54,097 nt of DNA from positions 1 to 54,097 of the forward strand of contig CAZOPF010000030.1 in assembly GCA_964581605.1 (NCBI GenBank), read 5' to 3'. The DNA is from CAADGU01 sp964581605. Its GTDB lineage: Bacteria > Chloroflexota > Anaerolineae > Promineifilales > Promineifilaceae. Below the pieces are notes generated by a model. The model ran no database searches, had not been told where the DNA came from, and was given only the letters and a program-made list of their open reading frames with translations. The position numbers and the translations under genes are program-made. Of the stretch, positions 40,022-47,613 are shown one piece after another; position 1 is the stretch's first letter, and each line of letters begins with the position of its first letter.

Positions 40022-40207
40022 TTATTCGACCTCTTCTACTTGCACCAGATGGCTAACCTTGAAGATCATGCCGCGAATCACGGCCGTATCCTCATGCTCC
40101 ACCGTCTGGTGCAATTTGGTTAATCCCAGGGCGCGAATCGTCCGCTTCTGGTCTTCCTTGTATCCAATGCCGCTCTTGGCATACGTGACCAATAATTTCT
40201 TAGCCAT
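40022..40207 (-). CDS. rpmD: Ribosomal protein L30
   Basis: 61-residue large-subunit protein. KKLLVTYAKSGIGYKEDQKR and TIRALGLTKLHQTVEHEDT fit the bacterial L30 family. The ATG overlaps the rpsE stop by one base (TGATG), with GGAG nine bases upstream. An ATG 15 bases earlier would lie within rpsE and is less likely. Confidence 0.94.
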   Translation of the reverse strand: MAKKLLVTYAKSGIGYKEDQKRTIRALGLTKLHQTVEHEDTAVIRGMIFKVSHLVQVEEVE

Positions 40208-40725
40208 CAGTTTCGACTCCAAAACGGGGCGATCTCCGCTTTGCTTTTGCCCCGGTCTGCCGCCACCTGGTCTACATGTTTCAGGTTGCGCAGGGCATCC
40301 ATCGTTGCCAACATCACGTTCAAAGAATTATCACTACCCAACGATTTAGACAGGATGTCTTTGTAACCAGCCGCCTCAATCACCGCCCGCACACCACCAC
40401 CGGCAATTACACCAGTACCGGGTGAGGCTGGTTTGAGAAACACCCGCGCCGCGCCATGTTTGCCCACAATTTCATGGGGAATGGTGCTGCCCACAATGGA
40501 GACGTTTTCCAGGGACTTGCGTGCCGCTTCCAGCCCTTTGCGAATAGCATCCGGCACGGAACGTGCTTTACCGATACCCACAGCCACCCGGCCTCTGTTG
40601 TCGCCCACCACTACCGTGACGCGGAACGCAAAACGGCGTCCACCTTTGACCACTTTAGCCACACGCGCAATATCAATGATGCGCTCGTCGTATTCTTGTT
40701 CAAATGATTGTCGTCTCTGGCCCAT
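40207..40725 (-). CDS. rpsE: Ribosomal protein S5
   Basis: Small-subunit decoding-fidelity protein, 172 residues. The N-terminal double-stranded-RNA domain has VVKGGRRFAFRVTVVVGD and GRVAVGIGKARSVPDAI. The C-terminal signature is GTGVIAGGGVRAVIEAAG. One-base overlap with rpmD. Confidence 0.97.
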   Translation of the reverse strand: MGQRRQSFEQEYDERIIDIARVAKVVKGGRRFAFRVTVVVGDNRGRVAVGIGKARSVPDAIRKGLEAARKSLENVSIVGSTIPHEIVGKHGAARVFLKPASPGTGVIAGGGVRAVIEAAGYKDILSKSLGSDNSLNVMLATMDALRNLKHVDQVAADRGKSKAEIAPFWSRN

Positions 40726-40736
40726 TGTTGTCTCCT

Positions 40737-41099
40737 TTAGAATTCCAGGCCACCTTCACGGGCGCCATCGGCCAGGGCACGGATACGGCCGTGATACAAA
40801 TACCCACCGCGATCAAAGACTACCTGCTTCACACCGGCCGCCTGAGCGCGTTCAGCTACCGCCTTACCAACCAGCGTCGCCTGCTCTTTCTTCGTTTTGC
40901 CATCCAAATCGGCCCGCAACTGTTTGTCAATAGTTGAAGCCGAAACAATGGTATGACCGCTCTCGTCATCAATCACCTGCACATAAATATGTTCCAGGCT
41001 ACGGAACACATTCAACCGGGGACGTTCAGCCGTACCGGCCAATTTGGCCCGAATCCGACGATGACGACGCATACGTGCTTCACGAGATTTAATTGCCAT
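40737..41099 (-). CDS. rplR: Ribosomal protein L18
   Basis: 5S-rRNA-binding protein, 120 residues. RMRRHRRIRAKLAGTAERPR, LNVFRSLEHIYVQVIDD and the end FDRGGYLYHGRIRALADGAR match the family. It lies 11 bases before rpsE and 14 after rplF. Confidence 0.97.
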   Translation of the reverse strand: MAIKSREARMRRHRRIRAKLAGTAERPRLNVFRSLEHIYVQVIDDESGHTIVSASTIDKQLRADLDGKTKKEQATLVGKAVAERAQAAGVKQVVFDRGGYLYHGRIRALADGAREGGLEF

Positions 41100-41113
41100 C
41101 GTTCACCACCCTC

Positions 41114-41656
41114 TTATACCTTACCCGCCTTACCAGCTTTACGACGGATTGTTTCCTCACTATATCGAACGCCTTTGCCCTTATATGGCTCCGGCGGGCG
41201 TTGTTTGCGAATGACAGCCGCAATCTGCCCGATTGCCTGTTTATCAATTCCCTTAATAATCACTCGCTTACCACGATCCTCCACTTCAAAAGAAATATCC
41301 TGTGGCGGCTTATAGGTAATGGGATGGGAGTAACCCAACATCAGCACCAGGTCTTTACCGTTCATTTCAGCCCGGTAGCCCACACCCTCAATCATCAGCG
41401 TCCTGGTAAAACCCTCGCTAACGCCAACGACCATATTGTGCAACAACGCCCGTGTCAGGCCATGTAAAGAGCGATGTTCACGATTGTCAGACGGCCGTTT
41501 CACAGACAAAACGCCATCTTCCAGCGCCACCTGCATATCCGGGTGAACGGTCTGTGAAAGCTGCCCTTTGGGGCCTTTCACCAACACCGTTGTCCCCTTT
41601 GTTTCCACACTCACCCCTTTGGGGAGCGAAATTGTTTGTTTGCCGATACGAGACAT
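41114..41656 (-). CDS. rplF: Ribosomal protein L6
   Basis: Large-subunit protein near the factor-binding site, 180 residues. MSRIGKQTISLPKGVSVE opens it and the C-terminal signature is PEPYKGKGVRYSEETIRRK. ATG 41656 follows GGGGAGGT; in-frame codons before it overlap rpsH and are not part of the gene. Confidence 0.97.
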   Translation of the reverse strand: MSRIGKQTISLPKGVSVETKGTTVLVKGPKGQLSQTVHPDMQVALEDGVLSVKRPSDNREHRSLHGLTRALLHNMVVGVSEGFTRTLMIEGVGYRAEMNGKDLVLMLGYSHPITYKPPQDISFEVEDRGKRVIIKGIDKQAIGQIAAVIRKQRPPEPYKGKGVRYSEETIRRKAGKAGKV

Positions 41657-41669
41657 CACATACCTCCCC

Positions 41670-42077
41670 TTACCAGACCTTGCACAGCACTTCGCCGCCC
41701 AAACCAAGCTGGCGCGCCTTTTGCCCGGTCATAATCCCTTTCGAGGTAGTCAAAACGGCAATGCCCATCCCACTCAACACCCAGGGGATCTCTTTCTTGC
41801 CCACATAAATTCGCCGACCGGGGCGGCTAACCCGTTCCAGTCCGGTAATCACCGAGCGGCGTTCCCGCCGACCACCCACATATTTCAACTTGACCTGGAT
41901 GACAGCCTGCGGTTTTTCCGGCAACACTTGAAAATCTTCAATGTAACCTTCCTCTTTCAACACCTGCGCCACCGCTTCTTTCACTTTAGAATGGGGAATC
42001 GAAACCGTCTGGTGTTGGCGCATCATCGCATTCCGCATCCGGGTTAACATATCCGCCATGGGATCACTCATTGACAT
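41670..42077 (-). CDS. rpsH: Ribosomal protein S8
   Basis: Primary 16S-binding protein, 135 residues. It begins MSMSDPMADMLTRMRNA and ends GGEVLCKVW, with the signature GIAVLTTSKGIMT. ATG 42077 is chosen because AGGAGGTG precedes it; the open frame extends further upstream into rpsN. In E. coli S8 represses the spc operon. Confidence 0.96.
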   Translation of the reverse strand: MSMSDPMADMLTRMRNAMMRQHQTVSIPHSKVKEAVAQVLKEEGYIEDFQVLPEKPQAVIQVKLKYVGGRRERRSVITGLERVSRPGRRIYVGKKEIPWVLSGMGIAVLTTSKGIMTGQKARQLGLGGEVLCKVW

Positions 42078-42087
42078 GACACACCTC

Positions 42088-42270
42088 CTACCAGCTTGAT
42101 TTAACGACGCCAGGGATATTGCCCTGCAACGCCTGCTCGCGGAAACAAATCCGGCACAGCCCAAAACGGCGAATATACCCGCGTGGACGGCCGCACAAAT
42201 TGCAGCGATTCCGTACCCGTATGGGATACTTGCGGCGCGTTTCCCGCACAACAATAGATTTCTTTGCCAT
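42088..42270 (-). CDS. rpsN: Ribosomal protein S14, zinc-binding type (S14Z)
   Basis: 60-residue small-subunit protein with CNLCGRPRGYIRRFGLCRIC, giving the two CxxC pairs of the short zinc form. The longer 100-residue form lacks these cysteines. ATG 42270 and the stop lie 10 bases before rpsH. It follows rplE across a tandem-word element. Confidence 0.97.
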   Translation of the reverse strand: MAKKSIVVRETRRKYPIRVRNRCNLCGRPRGYIRRFGLCRICFREQALQGNIPGVVKSSW

Positions 42271-42331
42271 CTTTACACTCCTGCCCGCAGTATAAGGTGA
42301 CTCAATCCCTTACTTACAGGCGTTACGGTAA

Positions 42332-42382
42332 CTAAATAATTGGGTAATCAGGTAACTACCCATTTACTCAATTACCCAATTA
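42332..42382. repeat. gtaattgg-word hairpin at the rplE stop
   Basis: Words taattgggtaatcaggtaa on the left complement ttactcaattacccaattac on the right. On the minus strand it supplies the TAA of rplE (gatatgTAAttgggtaatt). It lies inside the spc operon, between rplE and rpsN. Confidence 0.75.
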
Positions 42383-42928
42383 CATATCCCGTTGGAAGGG
42401 CATGCCCAATAATGCCAACAATTGGCGACCTTCTTCATCAGTCTTAGCGGTGGTTACGATGCTAATCTCCATACCCCGCAGTTTATCAATTTTGTCATAG
42501 TTGATTTCCGGGAAAATCAACTGTTCCCGCAGGCCGAGGGTGTAATTGCCACGGCCGTCAAACGCATCCGGCGACACCCCCTGAAAATCACGCACACGGG
42601 GCAACGCCAGGTGAATCAGCCGGGTCAAAAACATCCACATGCGATCACCACGCAGCGTCACCTTAACGCCAATAGCCCGGCCTTCCCGCAGCTTAAAACC
42701 GGCTATCGAATTTTTCGCTTTTGTCACCACCGGTTTCTGCCCGGTAATCAGCGTAATATCATTCGTGGCAAACTCAATGGCTTTGGCATTATCCAACGCC
42801 TCGCCCAAACCGACGTTTACCACGATTTTTGTAATACGCGGCGCCTGCATCACACTCTTGTAGGCGAATTCATTCATCAGCGCGGGTACCACGTCATTTT
42901 GATACTGCTCTTTTAACGGTGTTAACAC
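42380..42928 (-). CDS. rplE: Ribosomal protein L5
   Basis: 5S-rRNA-binding protein, 182 residues. MQAPRITKIVVNVGLGEALD, then GQKPVVTKAKNSIAGFKLRE and the late MEISIVTTAKTDEEGRQLL are diagnostic. The start is GTG at 42928, five bases after GGAGG. The stop codon is supplied by the hairpin element at 42332-42382. Confidence 0.96.
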   Translation of the reverse strand: MLTPLKEQYQNDVVPALMNEFAYKSVMQAPRITKIVVNVGLGEALDNAKAIEFATNDITLITGQKPVVTKAKNSIAGFKLREGRAIGVKVTLRGDRMWMFLTRLIHLALPRVRDFQGVSPDAFDGRGNYTLGLREQLIFPEINYDKIDKLRGMEISIVTTAKTDEEGRQLLALLGMPFQRDM

Positions 42929-43012
42929 TTTATCCTCCGAGTTGAGTGGCAGGTCAGCGTACAGATCCTTTGGTTCAGTTCTGCACCCAGGCTTCCTGGC
43001 TCACCTCTAAAA

Positions 43013-43083
43013 CAGGAGATCAGGAGACTGGGAGATTGATAGTCTCTTAGTCTCTTAGTCTCTTAGTCTCAAATCAATCAATA
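43013..43083. repeat. agtctctt tandem element between rplX and rplE
   Basis: agtctctt is repeated three and three-quarter times at 43041-43070, with a looser complement (ggagactgggagatt) to its left. On the minus strand it begins at the TGA of rplX (gatTGAtttgagactaag). Confidence 0.8.
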
Positions 43084-43397
43084 TCTTTGCCGCTTTTCTT
43101 GGAGAAGCGAATCCGGCGACCTTCTTCGTCACGCCGAATACCCACCCGGGTCGGCTCTCCGGTATGCGGGCAGACCAACATCACATTGGAAGCATCCACA
43201 GGCGCTTCAAATTCAATGATGCCACCCGGCGCTTGCGAACGGCCGCCGGTGGGGCGTGGCTTCTGATGCTTCTTCACCAGATTCACGCCAGAAACCACCA
43301 GCCGATTTTTGCCCGGGATCACGCGCTGCACCGAGCCGCGCACCCCTTTATCATTGCCAGCAATGACTTCCACTTCATCACCAACTTTAATACGCAT
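43074..43397 (-). CDS. rplX: Ribosomal protein L24
   Basis: Assembly-initiator protein, 107 residues. The KOW motif reads VGDEVEVIAGNDKGVRGSVQ, followed by GVNLVKKHQKPRP and VDASNVMLVCPHTGEPTRVG. ATG at 43397, two bases after rplN. The stop codon lies in a tandem-word element. Confidence 0.96.
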   Translation of the reverse strand: MRIKVGDEVEVIAGNDKGVRGSVQRVIPGKNRLVVSGVNLVKKHQKPRPTGGRSQAPGGIIEFEAPVDASNVMLVCPHTGEPTRVGIRRDEEGRRIRFSKKSGKDID

Positions 43398-43399
43398 GG

Positions 43400-43771
43400 T
43401 TATAGCACCTCCGGCGCTAATGACAGGATTCGGCTAAAGCCGGCCTGCCGCAGTTCACGGGCCACGGGACCAAAGATACGGGTTCCTACCGGATTTTTGC
43501 TGGTGGGATCAATGATAACGGCCGCATTGTCATCAAAACGAATATAGCTGCCATCGTCCCGTTTATACTCTTTGGTCGTGCGCACAATGACGGCCTTCAC
43601 AACCGTCCCTTTTTTCACACTTGAATTGGGCGTCGCTTTTTTGACGGTGGCGGTGATCACATCGCCCACACTACCATAGCGGCGTATGGAACCACCCATC
43701 ACTTGAATCACCAACAGTTCGCGTGCGCCAGAATTATCGGCCACATTGAGTCGGCTTTCTTTTTGAATCAT
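43400..43771 (-). CDS. rplN: Ribosomal protein L14
   Basis: Large-subunit interface protein, 123 residues. MIQKESRLNVADNSGARELL, the signature KGTVVKAVIVRTTKEYKR and the end ILSLAPEVL match exactly the family pattern. It follows rpsQ by 12 bases. Confidence 0.97.
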   Translation of the reverse strand: MIQKESRLNVADNSGARELLVIQVMGGSIRRYGSVGDVITATVKKATPNSSVKKGTVVKAVIVRTTKEYKRDDGSYIRFDDNAAVIIDPTSKNPVGTRIFGPVARELRQAGFSRILSLAPEVL

Positions 43772-43783
43772 GATCCACCTGCC

Positions 43784-44035
43784 TTATTCTGCTCGTTCCA
43801 AAATGGAAACCACAGCCCACCGCTTTTCACGGCTAATCGGCTGGGACTCAATAATTTCCACCCGATCCCCCACATGACATTCGTTCTTTTCGTCATGCGC
43901 CTTGTACTTTTTGTCCAGGCGCAGCACTTTGCCATACATCGGGTGTCTTTTCACTGTTGTCACCTTCACAATGACCGTTTTATCCATCTTGTCGCTGATC
44001 ACGACGCCTTGTAGATGTTTGCGTTGTTCTCTCAT
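43784..44035 (-). CDS. rpsQ: Ribosomal protein S17
   Basis: Primary 16S-binding protein, 83 residues, OB-fold. LQGVVISDKMDKTVIVKVTT and HVGDRVEIIESQPISREKRW are diagnostic. Seven bases after the extended rpmC gene. Confidence 0.97.
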   Translation of the reverse strand: MREQRKHLQGVVISDKMDKTVIVKVTTVKRHPMYGKVLRLDKKYKAHDEKNECHVGDRVEIIESQPISREKRWAVVSILERAE

Positions 44036-44042
44036 CTTTCAC

Positions 44043-44468
44043 CTACCCCACTACTTGATAGCTAGTGACCAGCCGGGGCTGACCTTTGGCTGCCGCTTCT
44101 TTTTGGTTACGCGGCCGTTTTTTGTTCAGGTCTACAACGGCCGTCGCCACACGCTTATTGCCAGCCATAAATTCCACCTGCCAGGCGCTGGCTTCATAAT
44201 CAAAATGAGCTGTTCCCTGCCATTCCTTCCCATTTAGAGCAGTGGCAATTTCCGGCTCGGCCGCCGCTGCCTGCACCGCCAGACCACGCATATGCAATAC
44301 ACTTTCCAATTGGGCAATCTCCCGGCGGGCTACCTTCAGGCGCGAATAATCCTCAAGCTGCCCGGAAACCCGGCGAAAGCGCAAATTAAACAACTCTTCG
44401 CGGGTATCTTCCAGCATCTTCTCGAGCTTCTCATCACTCATACTGCGCAGTTCAACGATATTTGCCAT
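44043..44468 (-). CDS. rpmC: Ribosomal protein L29 with a long C-terminal extension
   Basis: Residues 1-65 are the normal two-helix L29: LRSMSDEKLEKMLEDTREEL, FNLRFRRVSGQLEDYSRLKV, ARREIAQLESVLHMR. The protein continues for another 75 residues (141 in all; usual 60-75), through an Ala-rich hinge into a segment with strand-like WQGTAHFDYEASAWQVEFMA and a basic end. L29 sits at the tunnel exit beside L23, where SRP and trigger factor dock, so the extra domain would project there. Frame and neighbours are intact, and the start overlaps rplP by one base. The role of the extension is unknown. Confidence 0.9.
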   Translation of the reverse strand: MANIVELRSMSDEKLEKMLEDTREELFNLRFRRVSGQLEDYSRLKVARREIAQLESVLHMRGLAVQAAAAEPEIATALNGKEWQGTAHFDYEASAWQVEFMAGNKRVATAVVDLNKKRPRNQKEAAAKGQPRLVTSYQVVG

Positions 44469-44884
44469 TACAACCGATCCTCCCGTGACACAATTTGGGT
44501 TTTGATGGGCAGTTTGTAACTGGCCAGCAGCAGCGCTTCGCGGGCCTGATCGTCCGGGACGCCAGCGATCTCAAAGAGGATGCGGCCGGGCTTAACCACG
44601 GCCACATAATGATCCACCGAACCCTTGCCCTTGCCCATGCGGGTTTCCGCCGGTTTAGCTGTCACTGGCTTATCCGGGAATATGCGAATCCAGTATTTGC
44701 CGCGCCGCTTATTATGGCGCACCACCACCCGACGAATGGCTTCAATCTGGCGGCTGGTAATCCAGCCTGGTTCCAAAGCCTGTAAACCAAGTTCACCGTT
44801 TTGTAATTCCGTACCGCCCTTAGCCATACCGGTGGTTCGACCGCGAAATTGCTTGCGATACTTGGTACGTTTTGGCATTAACAT
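44468..44884 (-). CDS. rplP: Ribosomal protein L16
   Basis: Large-subunit protein at the A-site tRNA elbow, 138 residues. MLMPKRTKYRKQFRGRTTGM begins like E. coli MLQPKRTKF, which favours ATG 44884 over 44878; GGAG lies eight bases upstream. Signature motifs RVVVRHNKRRGKYWIRIFPD and TRMGKGKGSVDHYVAVVKPG. One-base overlap with rpmC. Confidence 0.97.
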   Translation of the reverse strand: MLMPKRTKYRKQFRGRTTGMAKGGTELQNGELGLQALEPGWITSRQIEAIRRVVVRHNKRRGKYWIRIFPDKPVTAKPAETRMGKGKGSVDHYVAVVKPGRILFEIAGVPDDQAREALLLASYKLPIKTQIVSREDRL

Positions 44885-44886
44885 AG

Positions 44887-44945
44887 CTTCTACTCCATTG
44901 CGTATTGCGCATTGCGTACCTGTTACGTCATACGCAATCGCTAAA
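44887..44945. repeat. attgcgt-word element between rpsC and rplP
   Basis: attgcgt, attgcgc, attgcgt (44898-44918) face a complementary gtcatacgcaatcgc. It lies between the TAA of rpsC and the ribosome-binding site of rplP. Confidence 0.7.
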
Positions 44946-44949
44946 AGCC

Positions 44950-45624
44950 TTACTCCGAAATATATACATCCATTGATTCGGTGATCTGGCTTTTGCGGGG
45001 CAAAATTTCACCCTTATAAACCCAGACTTTGACACCGATGATGCCATAGGTGGTTAACGCTTCGGAGAAACCAAAATCGAGATCGGCACGCAGGGTGTTG
45101 CGGGGGACACGGCCGTCCCACAATTTCTCTTTCCGCGCCATTTCTGAGCCACCCAAACGGCCGCTCACCTCAATGCGCACACCTTCCGCGCCCTGCCGCA
45201 TCGCCTGTTGGGCCGCCTTTTTCATCGCCCGGCTGTGCGCAATACGCCGTTCCAGTTGCCCGGCGATATTTTCGGCGATCAACTGCGCGTTCGTGTCCGG
45301 CTGAGTAATCTCCTCAACCTCCACCCGCACCGTCTTGCCGGTCAGGTCTTTCAGGGCACCGCGCAAATCTTTCACGGCCGTGCCCTTACGACCAATCACA
45401 ATACCAGGCCGGGCCGTATGAATCGTCACCTGCACCTGCTTCGGCGCACGTTCAATCTCAATCAGCGAAATACCCGCCTTGGGCATCTCCTTCTTGATGA
45501 ACTCCCGAATTTTGAAATCCTCATGCAGCCGATTGGTATATTGTTTCCCTTCGGCAAACCAGCGCGTATTCCATTCCCGAATCGCCTTCAATCTAAACCC
45601 AATTGGATGTACTTTGCGTCCCAA
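44950..45624 (-). CDS. rpsC: Ribosomal protein S3
   Basis: Small-subunit mRNA-entry protein with helicase activity, 224 residues. GRKVHPIGFRLKAIREWNTR starts it. The KH domain reads PGIVIGRKGTAVKDLRGAL. The C-terminal domain has GAEGVRIEVSGRLGGSEMAR. The start is TTG at 45624: GGAGG lies six bases before it, and it gives the canonical short fM-G-R-K-V-H-P opening. The open frame runs on upstream through a tandem-word element, so a longer start would be an error. Confidence 0.96.
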   Translation of the reverse strand: MGRKVHPIGFRLKAIREWNTRWFAEGKQYTNRLHEDFKIREFIKKEMPKAGISLIEIERAPKQVQVTIHTARPGIVIGRKGTAVKDLRGALKDLTGKTVRVEVEEITQPDTNAQLIAENIAGQLERRIAHSRAMKKAAQQAMRQGAEGVRIEVSGRLGGSEMARKEKLWDGRVPRNTLRADLDFGFSEALTTYGIIGVKVWVYKGEILPRKSQITESMDVYISE

Positions 45625-45639
45625 TTTATGCCTCCATCT

Positions 45640-45701
45640 GGTTGCGGGTTGCTGGTGACTGGCAAAATCGCTTACCACCAGCACCTAACCCCTAGCCACC
45701 A
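45640..45701. repeat. ggttgctggtg-word element between rplV and rpsC
   Basis: ggttgcgggttgctggtgac on the left faces ttaccaccagcacctaaccc on the right with partial pairing. It lies between the rplV stop and the rpsC ribosome-binding site. Confidence 0.6.
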
Positions 45702-45708
45702 TTTTCAA

Positions 45709-46086
45709 TTATGCCCCGTAATCCACCACCTCACGTTCGGCCAAAATAACCGTCACATGAGACGAACGATGCACCTGCGGCCGAAAACGGCCGCGCCCGG
45801 CAAAACGACCACCATACCGCCCTTTGCGGCGGCGTGGCCCTTCGTCGGCAAAAATACGGCTGACGATCAGATCATCAGCATCCAGGCCGTAGTTTTGTTC
45901 CGCATTCGCCACCGCCGATTGAATCAACTTATAAACAGGTTTAGCGGCGCGTTGGGGCATAAACTGCAAGGTACTCAACGCTTCCTGGGCATCCTTACCA
46001 CGCACGGCATCCACAACCAGACGCACTTTGCGCGGCGAAATTTGTAAATAGCTCAACTTAGCCGTAATTTCAAATGCTTCTGCCAT
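45709..46086 (-). CDS. rplV: Ribosomal protein L22
   Basis: Tunnel-wall protein, 125 residues. AKLSYLQISPRKVRLVVDAV and the signature ADEGPRRRKGRYGGRFAGRG followed by HVTVILAERE. The Arg/Gly-rich hairpin tip that reaches the tunnel is present. Two bases after rpsS. Confidence 0.96.
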   Translation of the reverse strand: MAEAFEITAKLSYLQISPRKVRLVVDAVRGKDAQEALSTLQFMPQRAAKPVYKLIQSAVANAEQNYGLDADDLIVSRIFADEGPRRRKGRYGGRFAGRGRFRPQVHRSSHVTVILAEREVVDYGA

Positions 46087-46088
46087 GA

Positions 46089-46370
46089 TTACCGCTTCCC
46101 TTTCTTTTCCGCCTTGCTCACATGCCCACGATACGTGCGCGTGGGGGCAAATTCGCCCAGCTTATGGCCGACCATGTTTTCGGTGACGTAAATGGGGATA
46201 TGGCGACGGCCGTCATACACAGCTATCGTATGCCCCACCATCTGCGGAAAAATTGTGCTGGCACGTGACCAGGTTCGGATCACCTGCCGCTGTTTCGTCT
46301 CATTTAATTTTTCCACCTTACGCAGCAATTTTGGGCTGATAAACGGCCCTTTCTTTAATGAACGTCCCAT
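46089..46370 (-). CDS. rpsS: Ribosomal protein S19
   Basis: Head protein of the small subunit, 93 residues. MGRSLKKGPFISPKLLRKVE and FPQMVGHTIAVYDGRRHIPI plus GHKLGEFAPTRTYRGH are diagnostic. GGAGGTG precedes ATG. Confidence 0.97.
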   Translation of the reverse strand: MGRSLKKGPFISPKLLRKVEKLNETKQRQVIRTWSRASTIFPQMVGHTIAVYDGRRHIPIYVTENMVGHKLGEFAPTRTYRGHVSKAEKKGKR

Positions 46371-46383
46371 GTTAGTTCACCTC

Positions 46384-47226
46384 CTACCGACGCTTCTTTG
46401 AGCGACGGCGGAAAATATATTTATCCGTCGCCTTGTTATGGCGTGTGCGCCGCCCCTGAGCCGGTTGGCCCCAGGGAGTCTTCGGGCCAGCCATGCCAAT
46501 AGGTGAACGACCCTCACCACCACCATGTGGATGGTCACGCGGCGACATCGCTGTCCCACGCACCGTTGGCCGAATACCCCGATGGCGGCTGCGGCCGGCC
46601 TTGCCTAATTTCACATTGCCATGTTCCACATTGCCCACCTGCCCAATCGTCGCCAGGCAATCCTTGGGCACATACCGCTCCTCGCCCGAAGGCAAACGGA
46701 GCAAGGCATATTGTGGATGATCTTTAGAAAGCAACTGCGCCGACGTACCGGCCGAACGCACCATCTGTGCCCCCCGGCCTACTTGCAGTTCGATGTTGTG
46801 AACCATCGTGCCCAGCGGAATATCCCGCAAAGGCAGCGCATTGCCAGGACGGATTTCAGCTGTGGGCCCACTCATCACCTTATCACCCACACGCACCCCT
46901 AACGGGGCCAGCATGTACCGCTTTTCCCCGTCGGCATACACAAGTAATGCGATGCGAGCGGAGCGATTGGGGTCATACTCAATCGTCGTCACTTGGGCTG
47001 GAACACCAAACTTGTCGCGCCGTTTGAAATCAATTTCGCGGTAACGCCGCTTGTGTCCACCACCACGATGACGGATGGTCACTTTGCCTCGAAAATTACG
47101 GCCGCCCCGTTTCCGCATCCCTGAAGTCAGCGAAGATTCGGGAACTGAGCGCGTAATCTCCTCAAATGTCTGGCCGCTCATATCACGCCGGCCAGGAGAC
47201 GTTGGTTTGAATACTTTAATCGGCAT
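46384..47226 (-). CDS. rplB: Ribosomal protein L2
   Basis: Peptidyl-transferase-centre protein, 280 residues. MPIKVFKPTSPGRRDMSG, VTIRHRGGGHKRRYREIDF, the catalytic-centre loop HPHGGGEGRSPIGMAGPKTP and the end RRRSKKRR match. ATG 47226 follows GGAGG five bases away; upstream in-frame codons are not part of it. Confidence 0.97.
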   Translation of the reverse strand: MPIKVFKPTSPGRRDMSGQTFEEITRSVPESSLTSGMRKRGGRNFRGKVTIRHRGGGHKRRYREIDFKRRDKFGVPAQVTTIEYDPNRSARIALLVYADGEKRYMLAPLGVRVGDKVMSGPTAEIRPGNALPLRDIPLGTMVHNIELQVGRGAQMVRSAGTSAQLLSKDHPQYALLRLPSGEERYVPKDCLATIGQVGNVEHGNVKLGKAGRSRHRGIRPTVRGTAMSPRDHPHGGGEGRSPIGMAGPKTPWGQPAQGRRTRHNKATDKYIFRRRSKKRR

Positions 47227-47310
47227 ACTGTCCTCCAAGGATGGAAACCAGACTTCAGGCTGCAAATGGGAACATCACCCCATTTGCCTGAGTCCTCATC
47301 CCTGCTCTAT

Positions 47311-47610
47311 TTACACACCTTCAAACAGCTCAATGGTGTCACCAGGAGTGAGCGTTACAATGGCTTTTTTCCAGCCTGGTTTACGCACGGCAATACGTCG
47401 CAAGCGCCGGGACCGTTTGGCAGGCATATTCATCACCCGCACCTTATCCACCGTCACCTTCGGCCAGGCCAATTCAATCGCCTGTTTGATCATCTGCTTG
47501 TTCGCGCGTGTATCTACCACAAAGGTATATTGATTATAAAAATCAGCGGCGCGGTTGCTTTTTTCGGTCACCAACGGCCGTCGAATAATGTCACGCCAAT
47601 GTAATTGCAT
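47311..47610 (-). CDS. rplW: Ribosomal protein L23
   Basis: Tunnel-exit protein and docking site for trigger factor and SRP, 99 residues. DIIRRPLVTEKSNRAADFYN, YTFVVDTRANKQMIKQAIEL and the C-terminal LTPGDTIELFEGV fit. GGAGG lies seven bases before the ATG. Confidence 0.96.
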   Translation of the reverse strand: MQLHWRDIIRRPLVTEKSNRAADFYNQYTFVVDTRANKQMIKQAIELAWPKVTVDKVRVMNMPAKRSRRLRRIAVRKPGWKKAIVTLTPGDTIELFEGV

Positions 47611-47613
47611 GAT

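Noticed and set aside
45625..45684. A 20-residue N-terminal extension of ribosomal protein S3 from an upstream ATG
   Set aside because: It would translate a tandem-word element and the ribosome-binding site itself; the TTG at 45624 gives the canonical S3 start.
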